From positions 23,958,603-24,022,602 of the forward strand of contig CM063112.1 in assembly GCA_031841125.1 (NCBI GenBank): DNA of 64,000 nt, given 5' to 3'. Made by a program: the position numbers and the translations under genes. The first letter of the stretch is position 1. The number at the start of each line of letters is the position of its first letter. The notes beneath the pieces are model-generated. The model made no database searches. It saw only the letters and a list, made by a program, of their open reading frames with translations, and had not been told where the DNA came from. Below are positions 1 to 11,812 of this stretch, in pieces. The DNA is from Acanthococcus lagerstroemiae. Its lineage: Eukaryota > Arthropoda > Insecta > Hemiptera > Eriococcidae.

Positions 1-1883
1 TTGACTTATTAATTTATAAACATAAATTAAATTTACCTGCTCAACTCATAAAACTGCATAGTTGCATTTCACCGGACAATTGCTAGAGATCACGAGATCA
101 AAGATGATAAGCTTAGCCATTAGCCTTAGCTTTAAGCCACTAGTCGAGCAATTTTGGCCAAGTTCATTTAGCTATGTTAGCTTAGCTCTGAATAGCTAAT
201 AAAAAGCTAATCCGGTTCCGACACTGTCGCGGTTGGCGTTTTGTCATTCCTGAATTCTGAACATTTGAACTTCTCTGAACCTGATCCGCTTTGATGGAAA
301 AATTCTATGGAATGTGTTCTTTAAACGAATTAGCCTTCAGCTTTTAGCCGCTAGCTGTTTGAATTGTAGTCCTCTTAAGCGTTAGTTGTTAGCCATCATT
401 GACTGGCTTCAACTGTTAGCCATTAGCCTTATCAGTTAAGGTCATTAGTGTTTGGCTTAAGCTTTAGCACGCTTTAGCCTTTCCGAATATCTTATCACCT
501 CTGCTAGAGATGGGCAGGTCATTTCGGCGACTGTACTGACGTCTTCCCTTTGTAAAACCATAGTTGAAAACTGATTCAAGGTAATTCGGACCTAGCAATG
601 TGGTGGCGCGTTGATGTCGTTTTACGACTTTACATTGAATTTCTTATTAACGTTAGGATGAAAGTGTACGATTTTACCCTAACGTTAATAAAAACATAAA
701 AGAACTAGATGTTGAAAACTTCCGCCAGATGTCAACTATTACGTTACTTGTATGAAACACATTTGTGAGTATGATGTAACTGATAGTCCTTCATTTGCAG
801 CAGTACTACAATTGTGTAAACAAATATTTTTCATATTCATTTTTCTGTTCTAGCATCAGCAACAGCATCCAGGAATTCCGACTTGTGTGTTGTCAGCTAA
901 AGATCTTGACTCTCTGTCGAATCCGATGGTCATGTCCATGGTACAACAAGAAAGAAGACAGAGACGATGTCAGTCAGCGGCTCTCCTATGAAGGTACTTC
1001 GTTACTTCTGATCCATGAATGTGTGTTGCATTTTGATTTTAGAATATGGTCTAAAATTGGGTCATTCATTTGCGGCAATATACTACCTTTGATGTGCGAA
1101 CAAATACCGATCCTTTATTTTATTTTATTTATTCTAGCGCCTGAACTTTACCGTGTTCTTGTACCTTGAATGAAGGGTATCGGCAGCAGTATCTAGAACT
1201 GCCAACTCTCAATGTGTTCCCAGCTACAGATTTCAACTCTGGTCCTGAAATCCTGATCCAGTAGTCATGGTCTGCGGCACAGGATGAGAAAGAACAAACA
1301 TCATCCTAATTTCAGTCTGCGGCTTCGTTAAAGGTAAGTGCGCAATTATTTGGATCGGCGATAGCATAGGTATTGAATTTTGATGTTAGAATTTAAAAGT
1401 TGAAAATTTTAGTCCGATTTCAATTTTTCTTTGAATTACACTACAAAACCCTATCGATTCTAAAGAAAATTGGCTGAATAGGAAAGGTAATGGAGAGGGG
1501 GAAAATTCAGATTGATTTCCATACAATAGCATGCAAACGAATTAACATTCAGTAATGGACTTTAAACTTTTAGATTTGTCATATCTGCGTTTCCGTGAGT
1601 CAGAACAAAAAGTTCACAGGAAATTAATTAAAGCAAATTCGATGCAAACTTTTCGCTATTCTTGTCAGTTTTCATATTCAGGGGAAGAGAGGGAGTAGGG
1701 AGCAAGGAAGGACCTAGTTTCATGTATTCGCAGGCTAATAAACTGATGTTTAGTAAGTAATGAAATCAATATGAACGATAAAGAATCACTAGGAGCGAAA
1801 TCCTATTAACATAGGCAAGGGAGAAAAGGTAAAAATGTAGGTTGGTTTCCACTCCATTACAGGTCAAATAAATATGTTGTAGG
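1..1883. other. Non-coding stretch, no gene recognised
   Basis: No convincing gene is visible; the open frames here are short and resemble nothing I know. From about 100 to 480 the sequence is rich in irregular TTAGCC/TTAGCT words, a decayed short-period repeat. At 641-690 a 14-bp stem (TTATTAACGTTAGG and its complement) brackets a short loop. The host gene is read on the minus strand and ends at 8660, so this lies downstream of it. Confidence 0.5.
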
Positions 1884-2281
1884 TAGGGATGTGAAAGAAG
1901 CTGGAAGCCGGAAGTCTTTATGTATCCTGACTCAATTCGAGAAGCCGGTAGCCAGAAGCTGGAAGAGAACTCTTTTGCTTACCGGCTTCTGTTTGGCTTC
2001 CAAGTTCCAACTCAGAGTCAGCATTTGACCTAACTTGTCAGTCATTATTTATAAGAAAAAGATCTTGAATTAGTTGCTTTAAAGTCTTTTTTGAACGAAA
2101 ATATATTATTTCATTTAAACTTGATTTGTGCTTCTTATTCTTTGGAAGGGGGCGGGGGGCTTAAAAATGCTAGAGGTGAAATAAAGTGAAATGTCGGGAA
2201 CTAAAAGTCGGAAGCTGGAAGCTTTTCAAAATAATTATGGAAGCCGAAAGAGAAGTTTTTTCAATAAGCTTCTCATCCCTG
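1884..2281. mobile_element. hAT-type MITE, 398 bp
   Basis: The left end begins TAGGGATGTGAAAGAAGC and the right end is the approximate complement (CAGGGATGAGAAGC inward). It is flanked by a perfect 8-bp direct repeat GTTGTAGG at 1876-1883 and 2282-2289, the target duplication length of the hAT superfamily. The interior has several AGAAGCTGGAAGCC-like words in both orientations and no ORF. Non-autonomous element; superfamily inferred from duplication length and terminal sequence. Confidence 0.75.
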
Positions 2282-2289
2282 GTTGTAGG

Positions 2290-3237
2290 TAGGGATTCCA
2301 AAAATATACTCTGAAAAGTGTCAAATATGCGCTTATAATATGCTTTTATTCTCATCAAATATGCGAAAATATTCTCTGAAAATCTTGAAATATGCCAAAA
2401 TATTCCCTATCAAATTGATAATAATAATAGATCAATATGAGTATCATTTTTTGAAAGAAATCAAGAGATGACAGATATACTAAAGAAAAAGGTCCTGAAG
2501 TTATCGTGCACAAAGTCCTTTTTCATAAACGAACACTGCATACATTTGACATTGTTCCACATAGGCGGAAAACGTTGCAGAAAAATTTTTTTGGTTTATA
2601 AAAAAGTACTCCAGTTTCAGTAGGGCGACTGGAGGGATAGTATAAGACGCAGCTTACTCAGCAGATCTGATGGTTTAGGACTGGAACACAAAAAAAAGAA
2701 TTTCAAGCTCAACGTGCAAATCTGCTTGGTATTTATAATGTTTTCGAGCAGCGGTTTTTGAAAAAATCTGACGTTTTGTTTCTCAGTAATGAAACTGTAC
2801 TCCAAGAGAGACTTGGGTCAATTCATGTTTGCCGTCCGTATAAAACATTTCAAGAGCAGGATGAATGAAAAATCGACGCTGTACTCGGTTTCTTGTGTAT
2901 CTACATCAGCAGCCAACATCTGGACTAGCTTAACCGCAATTATCTGTGGCCATTAATTACGTTCAACTCCGAATTATAATAATTATAGGTACGCAACACT
3001 GTTGTGTCGATTGTAATTGTAGTAGACTTCGTTTTTGTTGCTTACTTATACCTATTTGAAACGTTTGATATTGTTAGATAATATTAAACTTCTGTTTTTT
3101 CGTCACTTTTGCTTGAACTTGTACATCTAAGAATTAAATGAATAAGATGAGAAACCATGGAATTGTACACGTACCTAAGTGTTGTAAGCCGAAACTAAAT
3201 GAAATATGACTTGAATTTACATTGTGTGTAAAAACTT
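2290..3237. other. Unassigned stretch with a possible decayed coding remnant
   Basis: 2290-2402 starts and ends with TAGGGAT/ATTCCCTA and carries repeated TCAAATATGC words, perhaps a second small hAT-like element abutting the first. Around 2700-2867 a plus-strand frame stays open for about 55 codons with a protein-like composition (ends near TFQEQDE), but I do not recognise it and it has no start. The rest shows no structure. Confidence 0.3.
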
Positions 3238-3357
3238 AAAGGGCCTTACTGTACCCGGTATAGAGTCCCTTTTACCAGGCACACTACACAGAAATCGAAT
3301 AACAGGCTAGGCTAAACGACAACTGGAGGATTTTTCGGATTCTTAGCTCACAAAAGA

Positions 3358-3415
3358 GGAGTTATCTGTCAAAAGGGCACCTGAAGACTTAGAGGCCCTT
3401 TTGCCAGATAACTCC
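3358..3415. repeat. Hairpin, 21-bp stem
   Basis: 3358-3378 and 3395-3415 are inverted repeats with one mismatch (core CAAAAGGGC / GCCCTTTTG), separated by a 16-base loop. The same stem sequence recurs at 3455-3512 and, weakened, in the long units of the adjacent satellite. Confidence 0.8.
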
Positions 3416-3454
3416 GCAAATGGCTGATTTTTTGGATTCTTTGCTCACAAAAGG

Positions 3455-3512
3455 GGAGTTATCTGTCAAAAGGGCACCTGAAGAGACAGCGGCCCTTTTG
3501 CCACATAACTCC
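3455..3512. repeat. Second copy of the 21-bp-stem hairpin
   Basis: Arms 3455-3475 and 3492-3512 match the hairpin at 3358-3415; one extra mismatch lies in the right arm (CCACATAACTCC for CCAGATAACTCC). The loop differs slightly. Probably a tandem duplication of about 97 bp that starts the satellite array. Confidence 0.75.
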
Positions 3513-3639
3513 GCAAATGGCTGTTAATATACCTGTGTCCCTATTTAAATCAGCATATCCGCAAGAAGGGCACCTGTTAGTTAGGGGCCCTTTTGACAGA
3601 GAACGCCTCATGTATGGAGTAATTTCGTAAATCAGCTCG

Positions 3640-6240
3640 GGTTTGCTATTCCGCCATTTTCTCGCTAAACTCGGGAATTGTTGTGATGATGTTGGCACAA
3701 AAATGGCGGATTAGTATACCTGCGTCTGTATTCAAATCGGCAATTTGTAAATCAGCTCGGGTTTGCTATTCCGCCATTTTCTCGCTAAACTCGGGAATTG
3801 TTGTGATGAATTTGGCACAAAAATGGCGGATTAGCATACCTGTGTCTGTATTTAAATCGGCATATCCGCAAGAAGGGCATCTGTTTGTTAGGGGCCCTTT
3901 TGACAGAGAACGCCTCATGTATGGAGTAATTTCGTAAATCAGCTCTGGTTTGCTATTCCGCCATTTTCTCGCTAAATTCGGGAATTGTTGTGATGAATTT
4001 GGCACAAACATGGCGGATTAGTATACCTGTATCTGTATTTAAATCGGCATATCCGCAAGAAGGGCATCTGTTTGTTAGGGGCCCTTTTGACAGAGAACGC
4101 CTCATGTATGGAGTAATTTCGTAAATCAGCTCCGGTTTGCTATTCCGCCATTTTCTCGCTAAACTCGGGAAGTGTTGTGATGAATTTGGCACAAAAATGG
4201 CGGATTAGCATACCTGTGTCTGTATTTAAATCGGTAATTTGTAAATCAGCTCTGGTTTGCTATTCCGCCATTTTCTCGCTAAATTCGGGAATTGTTGTGA
4301 TGATGTGGGCACAAAAATGGCGGATTAGTATACCTGTGTCTGTATTTAAATCGGCATATCCGCAAGAAGGGCATCTGTTTGTTAGGGGCCCTTTTGACAG
4401 AGAACGCCTCATGTATGGAGTAATTTCGTAAATCAGCTCGGGTTTGCTATTCCGCCATTTTCTCGCTAAATTCGGGAATTGTTGTGATGATGTTGGCACA
4501 AAAATGGCGGATTAGTATACCTGCGTCTGTATTTGAATCGGCAATTTGTAAATCAGCTCGGGTTTGCTATTCCGCCATTTTCTCGCTAAATTTGGGAATT
4601 GTTGTGATGATGTTGGCACAAACATGGCGGATTAGTATACCTGTGTCTGTATTTAAATCGGCAATTTGTAAATCAGCTCGGGTTTGCTATTCCGCCATTT
4701 TCTCGCTAAACTCGGGAATTGTTGTGATGAATTTGGCACAAAAATGGCGGATTAGCATACCTGTGTCTGTATTTAAATCGGCATATCCGCAAGAAGGGCA
4801 TCTGTTTGTTAGGGGCCCTTTTGACAGAGAACGCCTCATGTATGGAGTAATTTCGTAAATCAGCTCTGGTTTGCTATTCCGCCATTTTCTCGCTAAATTC
4901 GGGAATTGTTGTGATGAATTTGGCACAAACATGGCGGATTAGTATACCTGTATCTGTATTTAAATCGGCATATCCGCAAGAAGGGCATCTGTTTGTTAGG
5001 GGCCCTTTTGACAGAGAACGCCTCATGTATGGAGTAATTTCGTAAATCAGCTCGGGTTTGCTATTCCGCCATCTTCTCGCTAAACTCGGGAATTGTTGTG
5101 ATGAATTTGGCACAAAAATGGCGGATTAGCATACCTGTGTCTGTATTTAAATCGGTAATTTGTAAATCAGCTCGGGTTTGCTATTCCGCCATTTTCTCGC
5201 TAAACTCGGGAATTGTTGTGATGATGTGGGCACAAAAATGGCGGATTAGTATACCTGTGTCTATATTTAAATCGGTAATTTGTAAATCAGCTCGGGTTTG
5301 CTATTCCGCCATTTTCTCGCTAAACTCGGGAATTGTGATGAATTTGGCACAAAAATGGCGGATTAGCATACCTGTGTCTGTATTTAAATCGGTAATTTGT
5401 AAATCAGCTCTGGTTTGCTATTCCGCCATTTTCTCGCTAAATTCGGGAATTGTTGTGATGATGTGGGCACAAAAATGGCGGATTAGTATACCTGTGTCTG
5501 TATTTAAATCGGCATATCCGCAAGAAGGGCATCTGTTTGTTAGGGGCCCTTTTGACAGAGAACGCCTCATGTATGGAGTAATTTCGTAAATCAGCTCGGG
5601 TTTGCTATTCCGCCATTTTCTCGCTAAATTCGGGAATTGTTGTGATGATGTTGGCACAAAAATGGCGGATTAGTATACCTGCGTCTGTATTTGAATCGGC
5701 AATTTGTAAATCAGCTCGGGGTTGCTATTCCGCCATTTTCTCGCTAAATTCGGGAATTGTTGTGATGATGTTGGCACAAACATGGCGGAGTAGTATACCT
5801 GTGTCTGTATTTAAATCGGCAATTTGTAAATCAGCTCGGGTTTGCTATTCCGCCATTTTCTCGCTAAATTCGGGAATTGTTGTGATGATGTGGGCACAAA
5901 AATGGCCGATTAGTACACCTGTGTCTGTATTTAAATCGGCAATTTGTAAATCAGCTCGGGTTTGCTATTCCGCCATTTTCTCGCTAAACTCGGGAATTGT
6001 TGTGATGAATATGGCACAAAAATGGCGGATTAGTATACCTGTGTCTGTATTTAAATCGGCAATTTGTAAATCAGCTCGGGTTCGCTATTCCGCCATTTTC
6101 TCGCTAAATTCGGGAATTGTTGTGATGATGTTGGCACAAAAATGGCGGATTGGTATACCTGTGTCTGTATTTAAATCGGCATTTCCGCAAGAAGGGCACC
6201 TGTTAGTCAGGGGCCCTTTTGACAGATAACTCCTCATTTA
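3640..6240. repeat. Satellite array of 120-bp and 187-bp units, 18 units
   Basis: The motif GCTATTCCGCCATTTTCTCG occurs 18 times. Spacings are 120 bp (one is 117) or 187 bp, with 11 short and 6 long intervals. The long unit adds a 67-bp block containing a GGGCATCTGTTTGTTAGGGGCCC hairpin-like core. Blocks recur at 921 bp (3766 to 4687, 3953 to 4874), a higher-order duplication. Each unit holds an inverted pair CCGCCATTTT ... AAAATGGCGG. Long frames stay open on both strands because 120 is divisible by three; I do not consider them genes. Confidence 0.95.
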
Positions 6241-6350
6241 TGGAGTTCCTGCTCCCAAGAGTCATTTAACATACTCTCACACTCGATTTTCGTGAAGAGA
6301 GCCAGGTAATTCGGCCCTTATTTTATGATACAGTAAGGTCCCTTATTCTG

Positions 6351-8659
6351 GTCTCTGTATTACCAATTCCCATGACAGAGTATGTTAACAGCTGTGAAAT
6401 TTCGTAAATCATCCCTGGCTTATTTCAAAACGAACTCCCATGACAGAGTACGTAACCTTTATAGTTCTTATAGCATACTCTCTTATTCGAATTTTATATA
6501 AAGTAAAAGAGTAAAACCCCTTACTTGTTCTGGTTTCTGTACCTATTACAAATCTCTATGATCGAGTACGCTAACAGTCGTTAATTTTGTAAATTAACTA
6601 TTGCTAATCATGTTCCTGACACAGCAAAGTAGAGCACATCTCAATAAAACACTGCGAGAAAATTCCACTTTTTATTCTAAAGAAAAAAATGTTAACAACA
6701 AATTTCTAAACAAAAATAAATACAATCTCAGTGATAGTAGGTTGAAAATATTGAATTCGAAATTACAACACGAACAAAAAACGAAAGTAGAGTATCAAAA
6801 GCATTTGTACAGCGGTATACGGATTCCCCCTCCCCCATTATGTACACGAGAAGATACGTCCACAATCTCAACATATTAGTATACATGGATTGTACAATAT
6901 TACATAGCAAGTAAGTACATGATTGGTAGTCACTCAGAAAATGTGAATGATATTAAACATAAAAAGGCACAGGCATTGGAGTCCAGAGACGTGAACTACA
7001 CGCCTGAGCCTCAATTAATTTACAACAATCAGTAATGGTAAGGAGTAACCCCAATATTAAATATTCTTTCAACATTGGATGATTAATTCTTGTATAATTC
7101 AATATACACAAGGAATAAGCCAGGATATAGAGAAGGTAAAGGGTAAGGGACAGAAGCTCCTTCGAGTGATTGAATTACCATTAATTTAGATTTTTTCGAA
7201 AAAACTGTACACGCTATACAGTTATCTATATTGAACGGGGGGGGGGGGAAACAAAGTTTGCCACTAAAAGTAAACTTGTTCCATCTCTATTGGCTTTTAA
7301 AGCTACTTAACGAGCTTTTAGCGTAATTAATATAATTTATCAACGGTAACTCGACAAAAAATGATCTTCAGAGTTGTTATTTAAATTTGGTTTACAAATT
7401 TCAAAGGATCACAGCATTACATTTTCTTTAGTATAATTGACGCTTTTAATAAGACTACTCTTCGCAAAGAACTTTTTTCTTCTCTTCTCTGTTTCCCGAA
7501 AGACGAGAGAGATTATTAACGGAGCTGGAACTACAAGGATGAAAAGCGAACTGATTCAAAACGTAAGCTATAACTACGCATCACAGAACGTGAAGATTCG
7601 TGGGTTCTTATATAACTCGTACAATTTATACGTCAATTTTAAAAGTAAATGTACAAAAAATTATTATCGATTACAAAAACGTGAATACATATTTACTTTT
7701 TACGATGGCGAAATGATATTTGGTTTCGATTGCCTAACCCCGAATACTTGCGGGTGAAATGTGTTCGACGAAGATGGCAGTGTATGCGGCATTTCACCCC
7801 CCGGTATGAAAAATGTAGTCAATAATACGCATCACTAATCCCGTATGAACAGTCCTACCAACATGTCACCAATTTGACGGCACTTTCCAATACTTCCGTG
7901 TATGTCCGGTGAGGAAGAGCAAACCGATGCCACCGGCCTCCTCAGATCCTGTTAGATGTTATTGATCCTCTCCGGGAGCGAGTTCACCTGGATATCCCTG
8001 ATACTTTCAGTGATCATTACAAAAACAAGCACTCGTTCACACAGAAACTAGCACCTGCCTAATACCAGCCTTTTAACGAACTCTGCCCTATGAAGTGAAA
8101 GTCTGACTGTACTTACATTGAAAATGTCCCGTAGGGAAGGGAGAAAAGACCCAAGGCTTTTTCCATCTTCCATTACGTCCTTTTCCCGGCACATCGCTGA
8201 ATGAATTGCATCAAAACTCACTTCTCCACGGCATTGTAAAACGGATTCCATCGGGCCTCTTTCTCAGCACGTAGCAACTCACTGTCCGCTGCACTTTCAT
8301 ATAAAGTCTTCGCTTTCCTGATCCAAGGGAGGCTGAACGATTCTCGCTGTCACAACCACACGAACACATCGCACATCGTAATGCAAAACCATCGTGACTT
8401 GGGTAATCTCACCGGCGATAATGAAGTTTAACAACAAAAAAAGAAAGAAGAAAAAAAAAAGAAATAGGAGATCGACACCAGCACGTCAGTCACGGTGAGC
8501 TGTTCGTTGGCCGCTGCGGTCATCGTCGTAAAATGGACCCTGATGCTATTATAAATAATATCCAATAAATAATGTTCAATTTCGCGGCATTCGTGGAACG
8601 CGAGCCACAAAAATGACAAGAGTTCTCGTACGAAATCATCAGTCTCTAGGAAGTTGTGC
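6351..8659. other. Downstream region of the dpr-like gene, no other gene
   Basis: Nothing recognisable as a gene. 6360-6600 contains an old duplication of the sequence around 6340 (GGTCCCTTATTCTGGTCTC versus CCCCTTACTTGTTCTGGTTTC). A ten-base G run sits near 7238. The 3' untranslated region of the minus-strand dpr-like gene should occupy part of 8659 leftward, but no AATAAA signal stands out close to the stop. Confidence 0.4.
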
Positions 8660-8796
8660 TTAGTGTATCCGCGTCTTCAGTCGCAGATTCATCATGAAGT
8701 GCGAGTACAGCCAGCATAACGACATCAGTATCAATATGTTGACCGAACTGTTCGATAACCCTGCCGAGCCGGTTTGCATTGCCGCCGGACTTTCGC
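8660..8796 (-). CDS. dpr-like gene, last coding exon
   Basis: Encodes the C-terminus of a Dpr-family neuronal cell-surface Ig protein. The minus-strand acceptor is TTGGTTGTTTCAG just right of 8796. The codon split with the previous exon gives G, then ESPAAMQTG, the sequence that in Dpr proteins follows the last Ig strand (family pattern LNGE.PAAMQ). Then come a serine/asparagine-rich linker, a hydrophobic run of about 16 residues (VNILILMSLCWLY) and a short basic tail ending at TAA, 8660-8662. The hydrophobic tail would serve as a membrane or GPI-attachment signal; Dprs are surface proteins that bind DIP partners during synapse formation. Assignment rests on the match of splice phase and motif. 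Confidence 0.8.
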
Positions 8797-10020
8797 CTGA
8801 AACAACCAACCGTTTGAGATCAACACCGTAGACTACAAAGTATACACAAATCATGAATGAGGGAAGTCTGGGGTGGGTATCAGTCGCAATCGGGAATCAA
8901 CACAGAGTCTCAATCTCAGAAGAAGTCGAGAGTCATGGCCGGCAGTTTTAGAGAGATGTCAATATTGCAATGTCGAATGCGAAATCGACTCTCCTTACCA
9001 CTGACTTTTCCAAGGGGTAAGCACATGGTGGACCGCAGCGTAATCAAGTTTTCAGATGGCTATTAGATCCTATCTTGATAGTGGGCGTGGAAATAGGTTC
9101 AAGTTTCCTTGACGTTTCATGACAACAAAAGTCGGGACAAAAAGCATCAGCTTGGATTTCGAGAAAATTTGTCTAGTACATAGTTGCCGGAATTTCAACC
9201 AAAATATCAAGACCGAATGACCAGATGGGGAAGAAAATCTGGCGGATGATCGCAAGTAGTACAATCCTGACGTGGGGGAAGGAGGAAATAACTCGGGCCT
9301 GAACTTTCAGGGGGGGGCGATATTTTTAAAAGACCTGAATTTCGACACTTACGGCTACATCATACTGTACATCAAATCAGAAATCACTCCTGACACCATG
9401 AAAGAAACCTCTTATTCCGTAGCTTATAAAATTTTTTCCCATCTGACAAGAGAATAAAATGAACTGGAAGGAGAGGAGGCCCGTGGAAATCCCTCCCACA
9501 GGCCTTCTTTTCCCCTCTACGGAGCTGGTAGTACCACGGGCCAAACTGTATTGTACTGCGTTAACATCTATCCAGTAGTTTGAGAAATTTTCCCAATTTA
9601 CCGTCAAAGTAAAATTTCTCATTCTGTGCTCCCGGCTGTGAGGGACCTGAAATTTTCAGGCTAAGTAGTCTGGGAGCGCGAACCTCGGTCAGTAAGGAAC
9701 CCCATGGTGGCGCTTGCCGGACGCGGGCTTCGGAAGCGGAACGGCGACATAGGGGCTCAGGCCGGCCTCAAAGCGTCCCTCCGGCCACTGAAGTGATACT
9801 CGAATGGGTAGTTTCCAGGCCTGGGGGTGCGGTGTTTCAAGGGCCACTTTACCATATCACACAATATTGGCGGAGGTGTCTTTGTAGTGGTGTGTAGGTA
9901 CCATAGGCCATAAGATATAGATACAAAGTGGATAGATACCGAATTGTTTTATAAAACGCTTTTAGTACACCAGTGAATCTTTCCTTCTATTCATGCCATA
10001 GAAATCCGACGTTTTTAGGA
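8797..10020. other. Intron sequence without recognised elements
   Basis: Left part of the 7.2-kb intron between the last two dpr-like exons (8797-15996 on the minus strand, GT...AG). I see only short homopolymer runs (G run near 9310) and no repeat family or coding sequence. Confidence 0.4.
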
Positions 10021-10229
10021 GGGGAATAATCAGAAATAGTTCATTTATCAAAAATAATCTGTTAAGAGTGATTAATTAATCAAAAATAATAGATTAATTA
10101 GAAGCAATTGATTAATCAAAAACAGTTGAATTCATTAATTATTAAAAGTAATAAATCAGAAAAACGGACCAAGATAATAAAATTAAGTAATTAACGATCA
10201 ATAAATTAAAGATGTTAGATTATTTAATG

Positions 10230-11438
10230 GGGTCTAGGTCATTTCATCGAAGCACAATTCACCGACAGACAAATCACCGATAAGAATTCACCTGCAGGCT
10301 ACTTCACCGACTATCTTTTAACCGAAAGGACAGGTCACCGCTTGCATTTTTCACCGGTTGTATATTACACCGTCTGACTATTTATATTTCTCACCGTCTT
10401 CACTCGTATTTGTTGTGAGATTGTGTAAAGACCTATTTTTATTTATCACGGCATCAGTGTTTCATGTCACGGCAGTTTATACTTACCTTTATTTCGTATG
10501 AGAAAAATTGAATATTTTATATAAAAGATGTTGAAATACATTCAATCTTCTCGTGGAAAACGTCAACTTGTGATTGAAAATTATATATTCAATATTGAAA
10601 GTGAGAATGTAGTTGAAAGTTTAGTTCGCTGGAAATGCTCTTCCTATCAAAAAACTGGATTCGCGTTTTTGACAAATTGGCGGATGACAAGATCTTACCC
10701 GATGAAGCAGGTGGAGTCGTAGACTACTTCGAGGATACGTGGATCGGTAGACCTACAAGGCAAGGCCGTCGTCGAAAAGCATCTTTTCCATTAGAACTCT
10801 GGAATTGCTATGATAGTGTCCTCAATGAATTGCCACGAACAAATAATGTCGTAGAGGGTTGGCATCGTGGGTTTGAGGCGCTGACGTATGGCCATCATGA
10901 AAATCTGTGGCGCACAATTTCTTCTTTGAAACGTTCGCAGGCTATGACGGAGATGGTGGCGGAGCAATATTTGTCTGGAGTGCCTCCTCCCACCAAAAAA
11001 AGGAGGTATGTTAACCTTGATTCGCGCCTCAAAACTGTTGTTTTAAATTACGCTAACACACCGCCAATCGATTACTTAAGAGCCATAGCTCATAATTTAA
11101 CTTATTAATTTTCATTTTTCTTTAAATCAATTTTTGACATTAAAAAATCAGTGTATATTTTTTTTAAACAAAATGAAATATTTCAATTTTTTTCGTTTTA
11201 ATGTCAGTCAATTTTATAAAAAATAAAGCACTACTGCAATCATTTGTATCATTTGTGATGAAAGCCTCCTTCACAATAGAAAAAAAAGAAGAAAAAAGGT
11301 GAAATGGTCATTAGGTGAAATGTTAATCGGTGAAATGTCTTTTAGGTGAAAAGAACAGTCGGTGAGTTGTCTTTCAGGTGAATGTCATAGGTGACATGTC
11401 GGTCGGTGAATTGTCCTCCGATTAAATGACCAGATACC
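10230..11438 (+). mobile_element. MULE (Mutator-like) deletion derivative with 9-bp TSD
   Basis: The ends GGGTCTAGGTCATTT and (complement of the right end) GGTATCTGGTCATTT are imperfect terminal inverted repeats. TATTTAATG flanks both sides (10221-10229 and 11439-11447), a 9-bp target duplication as expected for Mutator-like elements. Just inside each end lie about eight spaced copies of TCACCG/TCACCT (left) or their complement GGTGAA (right), arranged like transposase binding sites. The 1.2-kb length and the protein remnant show an internal deletion of a larger autonomous element. Confidence 0.85.
10528..11108 (+). pseudogene. MULE transposase remnant, FLYWCH-type N-terminus joined to C-terminus
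   Basis: The first part (from 10528) reads SSRGKRQLVIENYIFN...RWKC, resembling the start of a FLYWCH zinc finger (RGK, L, Y and W-x-C spacing). At about 10640 the reading frame changes. The second part (10635-11108) reads DYFEDTWIG, then a basic stretch, then LPRTNNVVEGWHRGF and ISSLKRSQAMTEM. That is the C-terminal region typical of insect MULE transposases with FLYWCH fingers. The middle, including the whole DDE catalytic core, is missing, so it cannot act. A stop at 11106-11108 ends it. Family assignment is from motif memory, not a search. Confidence 0.75.
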
Positions 11439-11812
11439 TATTTAATGTTGATTAAATAATCAAAAACGCTTGACTCATCAAGATAGTCAATTAATAAAAA
11501 AGAATTATTATTGATCAATTAAAAATAATCAACCAATCAATTAATTAATTAGAAACAATATTCTTATTAGCAATAATCAATTAATCAAAAAATTTTTCAA
11601 CTAAAAAAGATAAATTAATTCAGATTTAGAAATTAAGAACCGGTCAATCAACTAAAATTAATTATTTACTAAAAAAAACAAAAAATAGTTGAACTAATTA
11701 ATTAAAAATAATTAATTAATTAAAAAATACCAAGATATTCAAACAATAATTATCAATCAATTTAAAATGTTAGATTATTTCACGTTAATTAAATGATCAA
11801 AAACACAGTTTA

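Larger units (their letters stand above)
3238..6350. mobile_element. Putative DNA element carrying a satellite array
   Basis: AAGGGCCTTACTGTA near 3236-3252 is matched in inverted orientation by TACAGTAAGGTCCCTT near 6333-6351 (one indel). Between them sit two hairpins and the satellite array. This suggests a non-autonomous transposon whose interior expanded into tandem repeats. No clear target duplication is visible, so the boundaries are tentative. At 6360-6600 a diverged copy of the right flank repeats about 175 bp further on. Confidence 0.35.

Noticed and set aside
100..480. Telomere-like TTAGCC words
   Set aside because: Irregular and not the insect TTAGG repeat; no sustained tandem run.
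3683..6229. Overlapping open frames of up to 195 codons on both strands
   Set aside because: They follow the satellite period (120 bp is divisible by three) and are mirrored on both strands; no family resemblance.
3640..6240. CRISPR-like array
   Set aside because: Units are contiguous 120/187-bp satellites without unique spacers, in a eukaryotic genome.
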